From an uncultured Pseudodesulfovibrio sp. (GTDB lineage Bacteria > Desulfobacterota > Desulfovibrionia > Desulfovibrionales > Desulfovibrionaceae), in assembly GCF_963664965.1 (NCBI RefSeq), contig NZ_OY761823.1, forward strand, positions 506,001 to 570,000: a stretch of DNA of 64,000 nucleotides, given 5' to 3'. The notes below the pieces were generated by a model. That model was not told the DNA's origin and made no database searches. It saw only the letters and a program-made list of their open reading frames with translations. The translations under genes and the position numbers were made by a program. How positions within the stretch are numbered: the stretch's first letter is position 1; the number at the start of each line of letters is the position of its first letter. Shown one piece after another: positions 52,180 through 64,000 of the stretch.

Positions 52180-52953
52180 TCAAGCCCCGGCAACACTACT
52201 CTTTGCCACTTCCTGAGCGAGCGCCAGATAGGCCTCGGCACCCTTTGATTTGATGTCGTAGTTGATTACGGGTTTACCAAAGCTCGGAGCCTCGGAAAGC
52301 CGCACATTTCTGGGAATGATCGTCTCGAACAAGTGTTGGGGAAACGCCTTTCGCACCTCATGCTTCACCTGCCACGACAACCTGTTTCTTGAATCATACA
52401 TGGTCAGCACCACGCCAAGGATATCCAAACCGGTATTCAGGCGCTTGCGTACGAGTTCGTAAGTCATGAGCAACTGTGCAATGCCCTCCAAAGCGTAATA
52501 CTCGCACTGAAGCGGCACGAGCATCTCGGTAGCGGCACACAAAGCATTGACCGTCAGCAACCCAAGGGACGGCGGGCAGTCAATTATGATGAATTCATAC
52601 TCTGCATCCACGGCCTCAAGGAGTTCGCGCAGGTAGTACTCCCGCCCGAACTTGTCGACCAACTCGATCTCAGCACCGACCAGATCCTGTGTTCCGGGCA
52701 ACAGATCGAGAAAAGGTACGGCTGTTTCATAGATCGCCTTATGCGCCTTTTTGGGCTCAAAAAGCACAGAATAAATATTCTCACGCTGATCACTTGGATG
52801 AAATCCCAGGCCGCTCGATGCGTTTCCCTGTGGATCACAATCGACCAGCAAGACCTTCTTTTCCATGACCGCCAGTGACGCGGCCAAGTTCACAGACGTC
52901 GTGGTTTTACCCACCCCACCCTTCTGATTCGCTACGACTATTCTTCTCGCCAC
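52180..52953 (-). CDS. parA: Chromosome partitioning ATPase ParA
   Basis: This 257-residue ParA/Soj ATPase has the deviant Walker A KGGVGKTTTSVNLA at residues 10-23, VLLVDCDPQGNASSGL, and IIIDCPPSLGLLTVNA. It drives movement of ParB-parS complexes. The start is the GTG at 52953 with GGAGG nine bases before; the open frame continues upstream only because it reads through the parS site. The gene is convergent with the zinc-ribbon gene and transcribed away from the two parS sites. Confidence 0.95.
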   Translation of the reverse strand: MARRIVVANQKGGVGKTTTSVNLAASLAVMEKKVLLVDCDPQGNASSGLGFHPSDQRENIYSVLFEPKKAHKAIYETAVPFLDLLPGTQDLVGAEIELVDKFGREYYLRELLEAVDAEYEFIIIDCPPSLGLLTVNALCAATEMLVPLQCEYYALEGIAQLLMTYELVRKRLNTGLDILGVVLTMYDSRNRLSWQVKHEVRKAFPQHLFETIIPRNVRLSEAPSFGKPVINYDIKSKGAEAYLALAQEVAKSSVAGA

Positions 52954-52996
52954 AGAGACTTGCCTCCATTTTTGACTGCAATTTGCGGCTGAACAT

Positions 52997-53012
52997 TGTT
53001 TCACGTGAAACA
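52997..53012. promoter_or_regulatory. parS site 1
   Basis: TGTTTCACGTGAAACA matches the conserved bacterial parS 16-mer exactly. It lies 44 bases upstream of the parA start. Confidence 0.95.
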
Positions 53013-53031
53013 ATTTCGACGTTCAGGAAGA

Positions 53032-53047
53032 TGTTTCACGTGAAACA
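53032..53047. promoter_or_regulatory. parS site 2
   Basis: A second exact TGTTTCACGTGAAACA lies 19 bases after the first. Both sit just upstream of parA and would load ParB close to the origin. Confidence 0.95.
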
Positions 53048-53130
53048 ATCCGATCATTCGCCTAAAACAGTTCGTAGGATGAAAAAGGAATCTTGGCAAG
53101 GTGGTGACGCAAAAAAAGGGAAAAAAGAAA

Positions 53131-53158
53131 AAAACGGGCCGCAATTGCGGCCCGTTTT
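53131..53158 (-). terminator. Rho-independent terminator of the epimerase gene
   Basis: AAAACGGGCCGCAA and TTGCGGCCCGTTTT form a perfect 14-base-arm palindrome. On the minus strand it is followed by a T-rich tract, as expected for the gene ending at 53226. Confidence 0.85.
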
Positions 53159-53225
53159 GTAACTTGATTACGGTGTTCGGGTGAAGATCAATACATTATA
53201 TAAAGATCATCACTGCGTGATCGAA

Positions 53226-54233
53226 CTATTTGCCGTAGTATTCCTGATACCATTCGATGAAGTTTCTGATGCCCACCTCAATGGAAGTGTCAGGCTTAAA
53301 ACCGACGTCACGGACCAGATCGTCCACGTTCGCCTCAGTGGCCGGGACATCGCCGTCCTGCATAGGCATGTAGTTGTAGATAGCCTTTTTACCGACCACT
53401 TCCTCGATCACTTCGATGTAGCGGGACAGCTCGGTGATGGAGCTGTTGCCGATGTTGTAGATGCGGTACGGCACCTTGCTGGTGCACGGATCAGGCTTGT
53501 CGCCATCCCACTCCTCGTTCGGAGCGGCCGTATTTTTGACCACGCGGACGACACCTTCCACGATGTCGTCAATATACGTGAAGTCACGGCGCATCTTGCC
53601 GTAGTTGAACACGTTGATCGGCTTTTCCTCGATGATGTTCTTGGTGAACAGGAACAGCGCCATGTCCGGACGGCCCCAGGGACCGTACACGGTGAAGAAG
53701 CGCAGGCCGGTGGTGGGCAGGTCGTAGAGGCTGCTGTAGGAATGCGCCATCATCTCGTTGGACTTTTTGGTGGCGGCGTATAGACTCATGGGATGATCAA
53801 CCCCTTCATGCGGGTTGAGCGGCATCTTGGTGTTCATGCCGTACACCGAGCTGCTGGAGGCGTAGACAAGATGCTCCACCTTGTTGTGGCGGCACCCTTC
53901 CAGAATGTTCAGGAATCCGACAACATTGGAATCAATGTAGGACTTGGGATTCTCAATGGAGTAACGGACGCCGGCCTGAGCAGCCAGGTTGACGACATGG
54001 GTGAACTGCTCCGCCTTGAAGAGATCGCTCATGGGCTGATCATCCTGAAGGTTGATGTTCACATGCTTGAACAACGGGCTTTCCTGCAAAATGGCAAGAC
54101 GCGCCTTTTTGAGATTGACGTCGTAGTAGTCGTTGAGGTTGTCGAGTCCAACGACTTCATGTCCTTCCGCAATCAGACGGCGGGACAGATGAAAACCAAT
54201 GAAGCCGGCAGCGCCGGTAACAAGAATCTTCAT
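53226..54233 (-). CDS. UDP-glucuronate 4-epimerase-type NAD-dependent epimerase
   Basis: This 335-residue extended SDR enzyme has the NAD motif GAAGFIG (7-13) and the catalytic YxxxK (Y152, K156) with SSSSVYG upstream. The segments [65 protein letters not shown] and [17 protein letters not shown] are typical of UDP-glucuronate 4-epimerases (LpsL/CapI type), which make UDP-galacturonate for surface polysaccharides. It lies 5 bases after the slipin gene stop. The substrate call rests on family similarity. Confidence 0.92.
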   Translation of the reverse strand: MKILVTGAAGFIGFHLSRRLIAEGHEVVGLDNLNDYYDVNLKKARLAILQESPLFKHVNINLQDDQPMSDLFKAEQFTHVVNLAAQAGVRYSIENPKSYIDSNVVGFLNILEGCRHNKVEHLVYASSSSVYGMNTKMPLNPHEGVDHPMSLYAATKKSNEMMAHSYSSLYDLPTTGLRFFTVYGPWGRPDMALFLFTKNIIEEKPINVFNYGKMRRDFTYIDDIVEGVVRVVKNTAAPNEEWDGDKPDPCTSKVPYRIYNIGNSSITELSRYIEVIEEVVGKKAIYNYMPMQDGDVPATEANVDDLVRDVGFKPDTSIEVGIRNFIEWYQEYYGK

Positions 54234-54238
54234 AAAAT

Positions 54239-55006
54239 CTATGTATCCTTTTTTGTCTTGCCACCCGGATTGGACAGCAGTGTATTCATTATATCAAGCG
54301 GCACAGGAATCACTGTGGCTGATTTACTCTCGGCGGCCATTTCACGCATGGTCTGAAGATACCGCAACTGGAGTGCTTCGGGATGTTCGCCGATTATGGA
54401 TGCGGCTTCGGCGAGTCGGCCTGCTGCCTGATACTCACCCTCTGCCCCGATAACCTTGGCGCGACGCTCGCGCTCGGCTTCGGCCTGCTTGGCCATAGCC
54501 CGCTGCATCTCCTGAGGCAAGTCAATATATTTGACCTCGACCGTGGCGACCTTGATGCCCCACGGATCGGTATGCTCATCGAGAATGGACTGAATCTGCG
54601 TATTGACCTTGTCGCGCTGGGCGAGCAGTTCATCAAGCTCGACGCCACCACATACGCTACGCAAGGTGGTTTGTGCAAGTTGTGAAGTTCCGAACATGTA
54701 ATCCTCAATTTCGAGAATCGATTTCACCGGGTCCACTACCCTGAAATAGACAACCGCGTTCACCTTGACGCTTACGTTGTCCTTGGTGATGACATCCTGA
54801 TTCGGGACATCCAGTGTCAGGATACGTAGCGACACTTTCACCATCTTGTCGATCAGGGGGATCAGAATGATGAGTCCGGGGCCTTTGGCACCGATGCACC
54901 GTCCAAGACGAAAAATGACTCCTCGCTCATATTCGTTCAAAACACGGAGTGCGGAGACCAAAAATGCGACAACCAACACCAAAAGCACAATCTGAGGAAT
55001 AAACAT
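54239..55006 (-). CDS. SPFH/slipin membrane protein
   Basis: This 255-residue protein has an N-terminal transmembrane helix ([19 protein letters not shown], about 2-20) and the SPFH domain: [59 protein letters not shown], and [22 protein letters not shown]. Slipins scaffold membrane microdomains and often pair with NfeD-type proteases. The upstream gene is NfeD-like and ends 36 bases earlier. AGGAG is better spaced to the ATG at 55006 than to the adjacent ATG at 55009. Confidence 0.93.
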   Translation of the reverse strand: MFIPQIVLLVLVVAFLVSALRVLNEYERGVIFRLGRCIGAKGPGLIILIPLIDKMVKVSLRILTLDVPNQDVITKDNVSVKVNAVVYFRVVDPVKSILEIEDYMFGTSQLAQTTLRSVCGGVELDELLAQRDKVNTQIQSILDEHTDPWGIKVATVEVKYIDLPQEMQRAMAKQAEAERERRAKVIGAEGEYQAAGRLAEAASIIGEHPEALQLRYLQTMREMAAESKSATVIPVPLDIMNTLLSNPGGKTKKDT

Positions 55007-55042
55007 CATACATCTCCTGTGGGAACCCTTGTGTACCAAGGG

Positions 55043-56347
55043 CTAGCGGCTGACACCCTCTATTTCGAGCGTCAAGCCGTTTATCGACACAATCGCAACC
55101 ATGGAGCCGCGAGAAGGTACAAAATCGCTCTGCGCGGCCGTGGCGGCCCAAATCTCGCCTCTGACCAGAATTTGGCCGGAATCGCCTTCCCAGTTGATAA
55201 TCTTTCCTGTCAAGCCGACCATTCCTTCACCGCCGAGTCGCGTCTTTTTTCTCTGAGCGCGAGTCACGAGCCAAAGAATGGTTCCTACGGTAACCGACAC
55301 AAACGCGGCAGGCCAGAGAATGATGGATAAAGGAATTTGAATGGAACCGTACTCGTCACCGAAAAGAATGATCGACCCGAAAATCAGTGCCGCCAGTGCG
55401 GCCACGGACAACATGCCGTAACTGACGACCTTGATTTCGAGAATCATCAGAATCAGTGAAAAACCTATCAGGAGCAATCCGGCAATATTGGTGGGCAGGA
55501 CCGACATGGCATACAAGGCAAGCAAAAGGCAGAATCCACCGAACACACCGGGAAAGACGGTACCGGGATGGGTGATCTCGATAAACAGTCCGAGCATGCC
55601 TCCGAGAAGAAGCAGATAGGCGATCTGCGGATGCAACAGCCACGAAAGGAATCCATATCGAAACCCCGGCACGAAATCCGTTATGGAAATACTCTCTTCC
55701 TTGAAAGCGCCCTTCTCCATTCCGGGCAGCAGACCGCCCTGCCCAGCCTGTTTCAAAAACGACTCCGCAGACACTGCGATCACTTCAACCACCTTTTGTG
55801 CGAACGCCTCCTGCGCCGTGATGCTCACGCTTTTCTCAACGGCCTCGGTGTACCACTTCGCATTCCGCCCGCGGGACTCGGCCACGCTCCGAACAAGGCT
55901 GCTGAAATCGTTGGTCACCTTCTTGGCCATGGTTCCGGCAATCTCACCGCCGCCCAGTCCGACAGGACTCGCCGCACCAATGGTTGTCTGCGGAGCCATG
56001 CCCGCGACTTCGGAGGCTGCCACGATAAACACCCCAGCCGAAGCCGCCCGTGCACCCGCAGGACCGACCCAGACCATGACCGGAACCGGCGCATTGAGTA
56101 TGGATGAAACCATCTCTCGCATGGATTCGCCCAGACCGCCCGGTGTATCGAGCACGAGGAGCAACCCGCTGCTGCCCTCCTTTTTGGCAAAGGAAAGCGC
56201 GTCATCAAGAAGCTCACTCTGGGCCGGACTGATCGGTCCATTGATGGTCAGCCGTGTCACGGGATAGGCGTCAGCCGAGGCCGGGTCGGCACTCGTCAGC
56301 AATGGAATTATACACATCAGGAAAATCAGGAATGGATATCGGAGCAT
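55043..56347 (-). CDS. NfeD-family membrane serine protease
   Basis: This 434-residue protein has a signal peptide (YPFLIFLMCIIPLLTSADPASA), a ClpP-like serine protease domain (about 28-215, with LLLVLDTPGGLGESMREMV and WVGPAGARAASAGVFIVAAS carrying the active-site serine), four to five transmembrane helices (about 235-350), and a C-terminal OB-fold (GLTGKIINWEGDSGQILVRGEIWAA). This is the full-length NfeD architecture that cleaves slipin/stomatin partners. The ATG at 56347 has CGGAG upstream. It is coupled with the slipin gene that follows. Confidence 0.93.
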   Translation of the reverse strand: MLRYPFLIFLMCIIPLLTSADPASADAYPVTRLTINGPISPAQSELLDDALSFAKKEGSSGLLLVLDTPGGLGESMREMVSSILNAPVPVMVWVGPAGARAASAGVFIVAASEVAGMAPQTTIGAASPVGLGGGEIAGTMAKKVTNDFSSLVRSVAESRGRNAKWYTEAVEKSVSITAQEAFAQKVVEVIAVSAESFLKQAGQGGLLPGMEKGAFKEESISITDFVPGFRYGFLSWLLHPQIAYLLLLGGMLGLFIEITHPGTVFPGVFGGFCLLLALYAMSVLPTNIAGLLLIGFSLILMILEIKVVSYGMLSVAALAALIFGSIILFGDEYGSIQIPLSIILWPAAFVSVTVGTILWLVTRAQRKKTRLGGEGMVGLTGKIINWEGDSGQILVRGEIWAATAAQSDFVPSRGSMVAIVSINGLTLEIEGVSR

Positions 56348-56472
56348 GGCATTTCTCCGTATGAAGTTTCGATGAGTGTACACCGATTTTTCAAACGGGG
56401 AAAGATGTAGAAAAAGTAAGACCTCTTCTCGCATCATTTGCAAATGTTTTCATTCTGTATGACTGCAACAAA

Positions 56473-56498
56473 AAACCCCAACCATACAGTCGGGGTTT
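56473..56498 (-). terminator. Rho-independent terminator of the TPR lipoprotein gene
   Basis: AAACCCC and GGGGTTT arms enclose AACCATACAGTC-like loop bases; on the minus strand the stem is followed by TTTTTTGTT. It lies 48 bases after the TPR gene stop. Confidence 0.75.
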
Positions 56499-56545
56499 CT
56501 TTAAAACATATTCAAATCAAAGCAGCGGATACGCATCATAAGATG

Positions 56546-57368
56546 CTAATTCGCCGGCGGTTTCGGAATCTCGGGCGGCGGTGGAATGTACGGCAGATTC
56601 GCTAGCCTGGATTCAATCACTTTCGGGTTGGGATAGGTCGTTACAACGGATTCAAGCAGTTCCCTTGTCTTGGCATAATTCCGTTCATTTTCGTAAATGT
56701 CCGCCAAAGGAAAATCGACAGTACCCGTATGTCTTCGGAAACATCCTTCAATTCAAGGAGTGTTTCCAATGCACGCTTGGATTGGTTCCAGTTGCTGATG
56801 AAGCTGTAACTCTGGGCCAACTCATAGAGGCACAGTGCTTTGTCATTGGTGCTTTTTGCCGAGTTCGCGCAATTCTCGAGAGTGACCGAAACAAGATCAT
56901 AATTGCCCATGGAACGGTACAGTTCCGCAAGCCGAAGCTGCGTCTTCACGGAATTTTCTGGGAATTCTTCAGCATGCATCAGGCATTTTTCATATGATTC
57001 AATAGCCTTGGAGACATTCCCAAGCTGCGAGTACACCTCACCGAGTTGAAACATGATGCGCCATGCATCGTGCGGATCAGTGCCCAGCTCGAGATACATG
57101 GCCTCAAGCAGAACCACGCCTTGTCCAGATCCCCTTTTATACTCACGGAAATCTCGCTCAGGCGATCCCACGCCTCTTTGCGAAATTCCCCCTGCGGTTC
57201 TATCTGCAAATACCGCTCATACCATTTTTCGGCATCGAGATAGAATCCCTTGGAATAGGAATCACGGGCATTTTCAATATCTTCCATTCCCGGTGACTGT
57301 TCACGGGAACAGGCCACGACGAACAGCATCGTCGTGGCCAGTGTTATCAGCAGGATTAAACGCTTCAT
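56546..57368 (-). pseudogene. TPR-repeat lipoprotein with two frameshifts
   Basis: The start reads as a lipoprotein (LILLITLATTMLFVVACSRE, lipobox VVAC about residues 17-20) followed by TPR-like repeats. Near 57120 the frame changes after SIKGDLDKA, continuing as VVLLEAMYLELGTDPHDAW in another frame. Near 56715 it changes again after EDIRV, continuing as TVDFPLADIYENERNYAK and ending PPPPEIPKPPAN. Each is explained by one missing base; adding two gives 825 bases, a whole number of codons. All parts keep good TPR character (for example VYSQLGNVSKAIESYEKCL), so it may be a fresh mutation or sequence error. It lies 6 bases after gyrA. Confidence 0.75.
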
Positions 57369-57374
57369 CGGCTG

Positions 57375-59822
57375 CTAGGAACTCTGTTCCTTGAGTTCTT
57401 CATCAACGTCCATGACCAGATCAAATCCGGCAACGGAGTTGTCGCCGTCCATGCGGACAAGGCGGACACCCTGTGTGGCACGGCCGCGAGTCAGGCTGAT
57501 TTCGCCAACCGACATGCGGATGATCTTGTTAGCCGTGGTCAGCAAGATGACGTCGTCATTCTCGTTGACCATGCGCGCCCCGATGACCTTGCCGGTCTTG
57601 TTGGTCAGGCGCATATTCAGGATGCCCTTTCCGCCGCGGGTCTGGACACGGTACTGATCAATGCCGGTACGTTTACCGAAACCGCCCTCACTCACGGTGA
57701 GCAGCTGGTCGCGATCGGGATCGCCGGTGACAACGCAGGAGACGACCACGTCATCGCCGCGCAGGGCCATGCCCTTGACGCCTGCGGTGGCGCGTCCCAT
57801 GGGCCGTGCGTCATTGATATTGAAACGGATGGCGGAACCGTCACGGCTTGCAAGGATGCAGTCCACATCGGGCTCTATTTCGCGAACCGTCATCAATTCA
57901 TCATTGTCTTTCAGATTCACGGCCTTGATACCGGTGGCGCGGCAGTTGCCGTACAGACCGATGGAGGACCGCTTGATCATGCCCCGTCTGGTTACGAACA
58001 GGAAGAAACGGTCATCATCGAACTCTCGCAGGGAAAGCGCGGTGGCGATGTATTCGTCCTTGTCGAGCGGCAGCAGGTTGTTGACATGTCCGCCCTTTGC
58101 GTAGCGGCTGCCTTCCGGCACCTGATGAACCTTGATCTTGAACATCTTGCCCAAGTTGGTGAACAGGACCAGATGCTGATGATTAGTGGTCAGCATGAAG
58201 GTGTGGATAAAGTCGCCGTCGCCCGTCTGCACACCTGCGATGCCCTTTCCGCCGCGGCGCTGGGCCGTGTAGTTGGAAAGCGGTGTGCGCTTGATGTAGC
58301 CGCGCTTGCTCAGGGTGATGACGGTTTCCTCGTCCGGGATCAGGTCCTCGATGTCGATGGAATCCGGGTCGGCCATGAGCAATTCGGACTTGCGCGGGGT
58401 GGCGTAGTTTTCCTTGATCTCCATCAGCTCGTCACGGATGACGCCCTTGAGGACTTCCTCGTTTTCAAGGATGGACTTGAAGTATTCGATCTTCTTCATC
58501 AGCTCGGCCAGTTCTTCGAGCAGCTTGTCGTGCTCCAGACCGGTGAGCTTTTGCAAACGCATGTCCAGAATGGCCTTGGCCTGAATCTCGGAAAGCTCGA
58601 AGCGATCCATCAGGGCAATACGGGCTTCATCCGGGGACTTGGATGCGCGGATCAGCTTGACCACTTCGTCGATGTTGTCGAGTGCGATACGCAGACCTTC
58701 CAAAATGTGGACGCGGCGTTCGCACTTGTCGAGATCGAACTTGGTCCGGCGGATAACCACCTCGCGGCGGTGATCCAGAAAGTGACCAAGAACTTCTTTT
58801 AAATTCAACAACATAGGCCGTTTACCTACAACGGCCATCATGTTGATTCCAAAGCTCGATTCAAGCTGCGTGTACTTGTACAGCGAGTTAATGATGATGT
58901 CGGCTATGGCACCGCGCTTCAGGTCAATGGCGATGCGGATACCGTTACGGTCGGACTCGTCGCGAAGGTCGGAAATGCCTTCGATCTTCTTTTCGTGGAC
59001 AAGCGCCGCGATCTTCTCGACCAAAGTGGATTTATTGAGTGCAAAGGGAATTTCCTTGATGACGATGCACTCTTTCTTGCCCTTTGCGGCTTCTTCGACT
59101 TCCACGACACCGCGCATCTTGATGGAGCCTCGGCCCGTGGTGTACGCGTCGTACAGTCCCTGACCGCCGAAAACCATGCCCCCGGTCGGGAAGTCAGGTC
59201 CTTTCACGTGTTCCATCATGGATTCGACCGTGCATTCGGGATTGTCCAGCAGATGGACACTGCCGTCGATCAGCTCGCCGAGGTTGTGCGGCGGAATGTT
59301 GGTGGCCATACCGACCGCGATACCCGTGGTACCGTTGAGCAGCAGGTTTGGAACCTTGGTCGGAAGGACCGACGGTTCCTGCATGGTGTTATCGTAGTTC
59401 GGCCTGAAATCGACCGTTTTCTTTTCGATGTCACCGAGGAACTCGCCGCACAGCTTGGCCATGCGGACTTCGGTGTAACGCATGGCAGCCGCGGCGTCGC
59501 CGTCGATGGAACCGAAGTTACCCTGCCCGTCCACGAGCATGTCGCGCATGGAGAAATCCTGCGCCATGCGAACGAGTGCGTCATACACTGCCGAGTCGCC
59601 GTGCGGGTGGTATTTACCGATGACGTCACCGACCACGCGAGCGGACTTCTTGTATGCCCGGTTATGATAGTTGCCGAGATCATGCATGGCGTACAAAATA
59701 CGCCGGTGAACGGGCTTCAGCCCGTCACGCACATCGGGAATGGCACGCCCGATAATGACTGAAAGAGAGTACTCAAGGTAACTCTTTTTCATTTCACTTT
59801 CGATAGTAATCGTATCGCTCAT
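57375..59822 (-). CDS. gyrA: DNA gyrase subunit A
   Basis: This 815-residue type II topoisomerase subunit breaks and rejoins DNA for negative supercoiling. The catalytic tyrosine is Y116 in [11 protein letters not shown]. The quinolone region has S77 and D81 ([16 protein letters not shown]), i.e. the susceptible-type residues. The GyrA box appears as QRRGGKG in the C-terminal beta-pinwheel, typical of true gyrase. AGGAGG precedes the ATG. It is separated from gyrB by 198 bases holding repeat copy 3. Confidence 0.98.
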   Translation of the reverse strand: MSDTITIESEMKKSYLEYSLSVIIGRAIPDVRDGLKPVHRRILYAMHDLGNYHNRAYKKSARVVGDVIGKYHPHGDSAVYDALVRMAQDFSMRDMLVDGQGNFGSIDGDAAAAMRYTEVRMAKLCGEFLGDIEKKTVDFRPNYDNTMQEPSVLPTKVPNLLLNGTTGIAVGMATNIPPHNLGELIDGSVHLLDNPECTVESMMEHVKGPDFPTGGMVFGGQGLYDAYTTGRGSIKMRGVVEVEEAAKGKKECIVIKEIPFALNKSTLVEKIAALVHEKKIEGISDLRDESDRNGIRIAIDLKRGAIADIIINSLYKYTQLESSFGINMMAVVGKRPMLLNLKEVLGHFLDHRREVVIRRTKFDLDKCERRVHILEGLRIALDNIDEVVKLIRASKSPDEARIALMDRFELSEIQAKAILDMRLQKLTGLEHDKLLEELAELMKKIEYFKSILENEEVLKGVIRDELMEIKENYATPRKSELLMADPDSIDIEDLIPDEETVITLSKRGYIKRTPLSNYTAQRRGGKGIAGVQTGDGDFIHTFMLTTNHQHLVLFTNLGKMFKIKVHQVPEGSRYAKGGHVNNLLPLDKDEYIATALSLREFDDDRFFLFVTRRGMIKRSSIGLYGNCRATGIKAVNLKDNDELMTVREIEPDVDCILASRDGSAIRFNINDARPMGRATAGVKGMALRGDDVVVSCVVTGDPDRDQLLTVSEGGFGKRTGIDQYRVQTRGGKGILNMRLTNKTGKVIGARMVNENDDVILLTTANKIIRMSVGEISLTRGRATQGVRLVRMDGDNSVAGFDLVMDVDEELKEQSS

Positions 59823-59837
59823 TATGCCTCCTGGGTT

Positions 59838-59930
59838 GCCTCCGGCGGCCCTTCGGGGACCCTGCCGGGGGCCTCAAGAACCTTTCGGTGAAAGGTTCTT
59901 GAGAATCTCCAAAGCTTTTTGGCTCGCCGC
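59838..59930 (-). repeat. Intergenic hairpin element, GCCTCCGGCGGC family, copy 3 (between gyrB and gyrA)
   Basis: The head (59838-59849) is followed by a short CCTTCGGGG-type stem, then 14-base arms CTCAAGAACCTTTC (59873-59886) and GAAAGGTTCTTGAG (59890-59903), then AATCTCCAAAGCTTTTT. The arms and tail match copies 1 and 2 with compensating changes on both sides, so the stem is conserved rather than the sequence. It sits between two genes of one likely operon. Confidence 0.7.
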
Positions 59931-60020
59931 CAGTTGCTGTATCTGAACTCGACAGACCGGCTTGGCGGCGTTTGTTGTTCTCAATAATATTTCAATTTGC
60001 TGTGCAAATATCTTTGATAA

Positions 60021-62417
<2,397 letters not shown>

Positions 62418-63587
62418 CTACGCGTTTTCCTCTGTGTAGTAAGTCTCTTCCTGAATCATCATGGGCATGACGATCACCTGGTAGTCGCGATCATCCACGC
62501 CGGTCAGACCGCAGGGAGCCTCGGTTCCGGTCAGCGTGAATTTCACGGTTTCGGAATTGAAGTGGTTCAGGATGTCAATGAGGTTCCGGGTCGGGAACGC
62601 AATACGCTGCATATCGCCGCTGAAGGTGGCGTCAATCGATTCCTGAGCGGTTCCGGTCTCCTGACCTTGGGCGGACACCAAAACTTCGTTACCGTCGAAT
62701 TTGAAGTATGCACAGCGGTTGGAGTCGGTGTTGAACAGAGCCACGCGGGAAAGTGCGTCCACCAGTTCAAGGCGATTCACTTCCAGAGTGGAGACATCGT
62801 CGTCACCGAGCTTGGCAAGGAAGTTGTGGTAATTGGGGTACTGGTAATAGGACAGCGGCAGGGTGAACGTTTCCCGCTGGTCGCCGGTACGGAAGAACAG
62901 GCGCTTGTCGGAAATGGCCAGTTCGATCTCGTCGGCGGTGAGCCACTTCTTGAGCTCGGCCAGATACTTCTTCTGGATGAGCACACCCTCTTCAGGGAGC
63001 ATGGCGAAGATATCGTCATTCACGAAATTGAACATGGCGAACTGGTGTCCGTTCAGGCCGCAGACCTCGACCTTCTTGATGCCCATCTCTTCTTTCGGAA
63101 CCAGATAGAGGCAGGCAATGGCCTCCATGGAATCCTCATCGGAAATGCAGAAGGAGATCTTCTCTATGATCTCATGGAGAAAATCGCCTGACCAGAAGAT
63201 GGTACCCGAATCCGGGAACGTGGAGAATTTCTGAAACCACTCGGGATCGTTCACGGGAAATTTGTATTTCCTGGCTTTCTGTTCAACGAGCACGTTGGAG
63301 GAGTCTTCGTCGGTACGGATGGTCAGCTCGCCCTGATCGGAACGCAGCTGCTTCACCAGGTCATAAAATGCACGACCCTGAACTCCGGCCAATCCTTCAC
63401 CCTCAATGGCAGCCGGATAGGATCCCATGAATTCCATGTTCGAATCCGTGCTCATCACGTTGACGCTTCCATTCTCGCACTGGAGCCAGATGGTGCGAAG
63501 GAATGCGGCTCCTGTCTTGGCCGGGATGATGTTGGCCGACTTCTGGAGTCCTTCGATGATTTCATCTCTGTTCACTTTCAGAAACAT
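62418..63587 (-). CDS. dnaN: DNA polymerase III beta sliding clamp
   Basis: This 389-residue sliding clamp encircles DNA and tethers polymerase III. Three repeated clamp domains are seen over the length; the C-terminal end has the conserved region VTGVDDRDYQVIVMPMMI (about 360-377). Length is normal. AAGGAG precedes the ATG at 63587. It lies 147 bases downstream of dnaA on the same strand. Confidence 0.96.
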   Translation of the reverse strand: MFLKVNRDEIIEGLQKSANIIPAKTGAAFLRTIWLQCENGSVNVMSTDSNMEFMGSYPAAIEGEGLAGVQGRAFYDLVKQLRSDQGELTIRTDEDSSNVLVEQKARKYKFPVNDPEWFQKFSTFPDSGTIFWSGDFLHEIIEKISFCISDEDSMEAIACLYLVPKEEMGIKKVEVCGLNGHQFAMFNFVNDDIFAMLPEEGVLIQKKYLAELKKWLTADEIELAISDKRLFFRTGDQRETFTLPLSYYQYPNYHNFLAKLGDDDVSTLEVNRLELVDALSRVALFNTDSNRCAYFKFDGNEVLVSAQGQETGTAQESIDATFSGDMQRIAFPTRNLIDILNHFNSETVKFTLTGTEAPCGLTGVDDRDYQVIVMPMMIQEETYYTEENA

Positions 63588-63734
63588 AAATTATATCTCC
63601 TTGATTGAGATTTATTGTCTCGGTTCCTTTGTTCCTTTTCGACGTAAGTGGTCGAAATTACAAAAAATTATATGCACACTAATTGTCACACTTTATGAAC
63701 TCTTTGCACCGTATTTCGGTGATTTCATGTTTGT

Positions 63735-64000
63735 TCACGACATGCGACACTTACCCTTCAAAGTTTTCAACAGCTGTTTCAGTTCGTAATCATCATCCTG
63801 TAATTGTTGGATTTTTTTAACCGAGTAGAGCACGGTTGAGTGGTCTTTTCCACCAAAGGAACGTCCCAGTGACGGGTACGACGTGTTCAACATCTGGCGA
63901 CAAAGGAACATGGCGATCTGCCGTGCCTGTGCAATGTGCTGATGCCGTTTCGTGCCCGTGAGGTCACGGATGTGGACTTTGAAGTGTTCACTGACCACGG
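63735..64000 (-). CDS. dnaA: Replication initiator DnaA, C-terminal part
   Basis: The last 87 or so codons of dnaA are in the window; the gene runs off the right edge. This is domain IV, the DnaA-box binding helix-turn-helix: VSEHFKVHIRDLTGTKRHQHIAQARQIAMFL, then SLGRSFGGKDHSTVLYSVKKI, the DnaA signature. It initiates chromosome replication. The dnaA-dnaN-gyrB-gyrA order is typical of the origin region. No clear cluster of DnaA boxes is seen between dnaA and dnaN. Confidence 0.95.
   Translation of the reverse strand, partial: VVSEHFKVHIRDLTGTKRHQHIAQARQIAMFLCRQMLNTSYPSLGRSFGGKDHSTVLYSVKKIQQLQDDDYELKQLLKTLKGKCRMS

Noticed and set aside
52954..53013. Longer N-terminus for ParA beginning MFHVKQ
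   Set aside because: It reads through the first parS site; the GTG at 52953 has a proper ribosome binding site and begins at the family N-terminus.
63588..63734. Replication origin between dnaA and dnaN
   Set aside because: The gap is AT-rich but shows no cluster of DnaA boxes; the origin probably lies outside the window.

Overview
The window looks like a chromosomal stretch next to the replication origin of a Gram-negative, sulfate-reducer-like deltaproteobacterium, most likely Desulfovibrionaceae (Desulfovibrio/Pseudodesulfovibrio type). This is inferred from the dnaA-dnaN-gyrB-gyrA block at the right end, nearby parAB with two parS sites, a heptose-kinase LPS gene, moderately high GC, many large PAS-type sensor kinases, and intergenic hairpin elements headed by GCCTCCGGCGGC. 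No rRNA, tRNA, CRISPR array or intact insertion sequence was seen.

Layout. 1-1600: a divergent ArgP-like regulator and ArgO/LysE-type exporter separated by a hairpin-rich 560-bp spacer. 1600-7270: small housekeeping and stress genes (a Cys-rich protein, a bacterial cereblon-like CULT protein, an HD protein, YigZ, a LemA/TPM trio). 7400-17100: a plus-strand signalling run with a hybrid kinase, an ErcA/ErcS-like pair, and HD-GYP, HD and EAL-HDOD proteins. 17268-23425: murI, then a minus-strand series of DASS transporter, Usp, divergent diadenylate-cyclase-domain protein, small membrane protein and degenerate HD-GYP. 23500-25040: two tandem ~640-bp non-coding elements with inverted ends and an Rhs remnant. 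25241-27754: an ACT protein, ptb and a frameshifted buk. 27952-40000: cheR, HDOD, a periplasmic sensor, GGDEF, HD-GYP, a glycosyltransferase, a 1469-residue six-PAS hybrid kinase and a solute-binding protein. 40070-46724: a VOC-HAD fusion, TetR, a MacB-type permease, DUF3431, and larC-larB-larE with a divergent MarR regulator. 46725-47303: a G-poor non-coding stretch. 47304-64000: an HTH pair, phosphofructokinase, heptose kinase, parB/parA, a UDP-glucuronate epimerase, SPFH and NfeD proteins, a doubly frameshifted TPR lipoprotein, gyrA, gyrB, dnaN and the 3' end of dnaA.

How the genes work together. Cyclic-nucleotide signalling dominates the middle: one GGDEF, three HD-GYP-type proteins (one degenerate), one EAL-HDOD, one HDOD next to cheR, and one DisA-type domain with an altered catalytic motif. 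The lar genes make the nickel-pincer cofactor, but no LarA racemase is visible. The right end handles replication and segregation. The most unusual items are the transporter-Usp-DAC series, the tandem inverted-end elements beside the Rhs fragment, the VOC-HAD fusion, the CULT protein, and three frameshifts in two genes that need checking as either real decay or assembly error.
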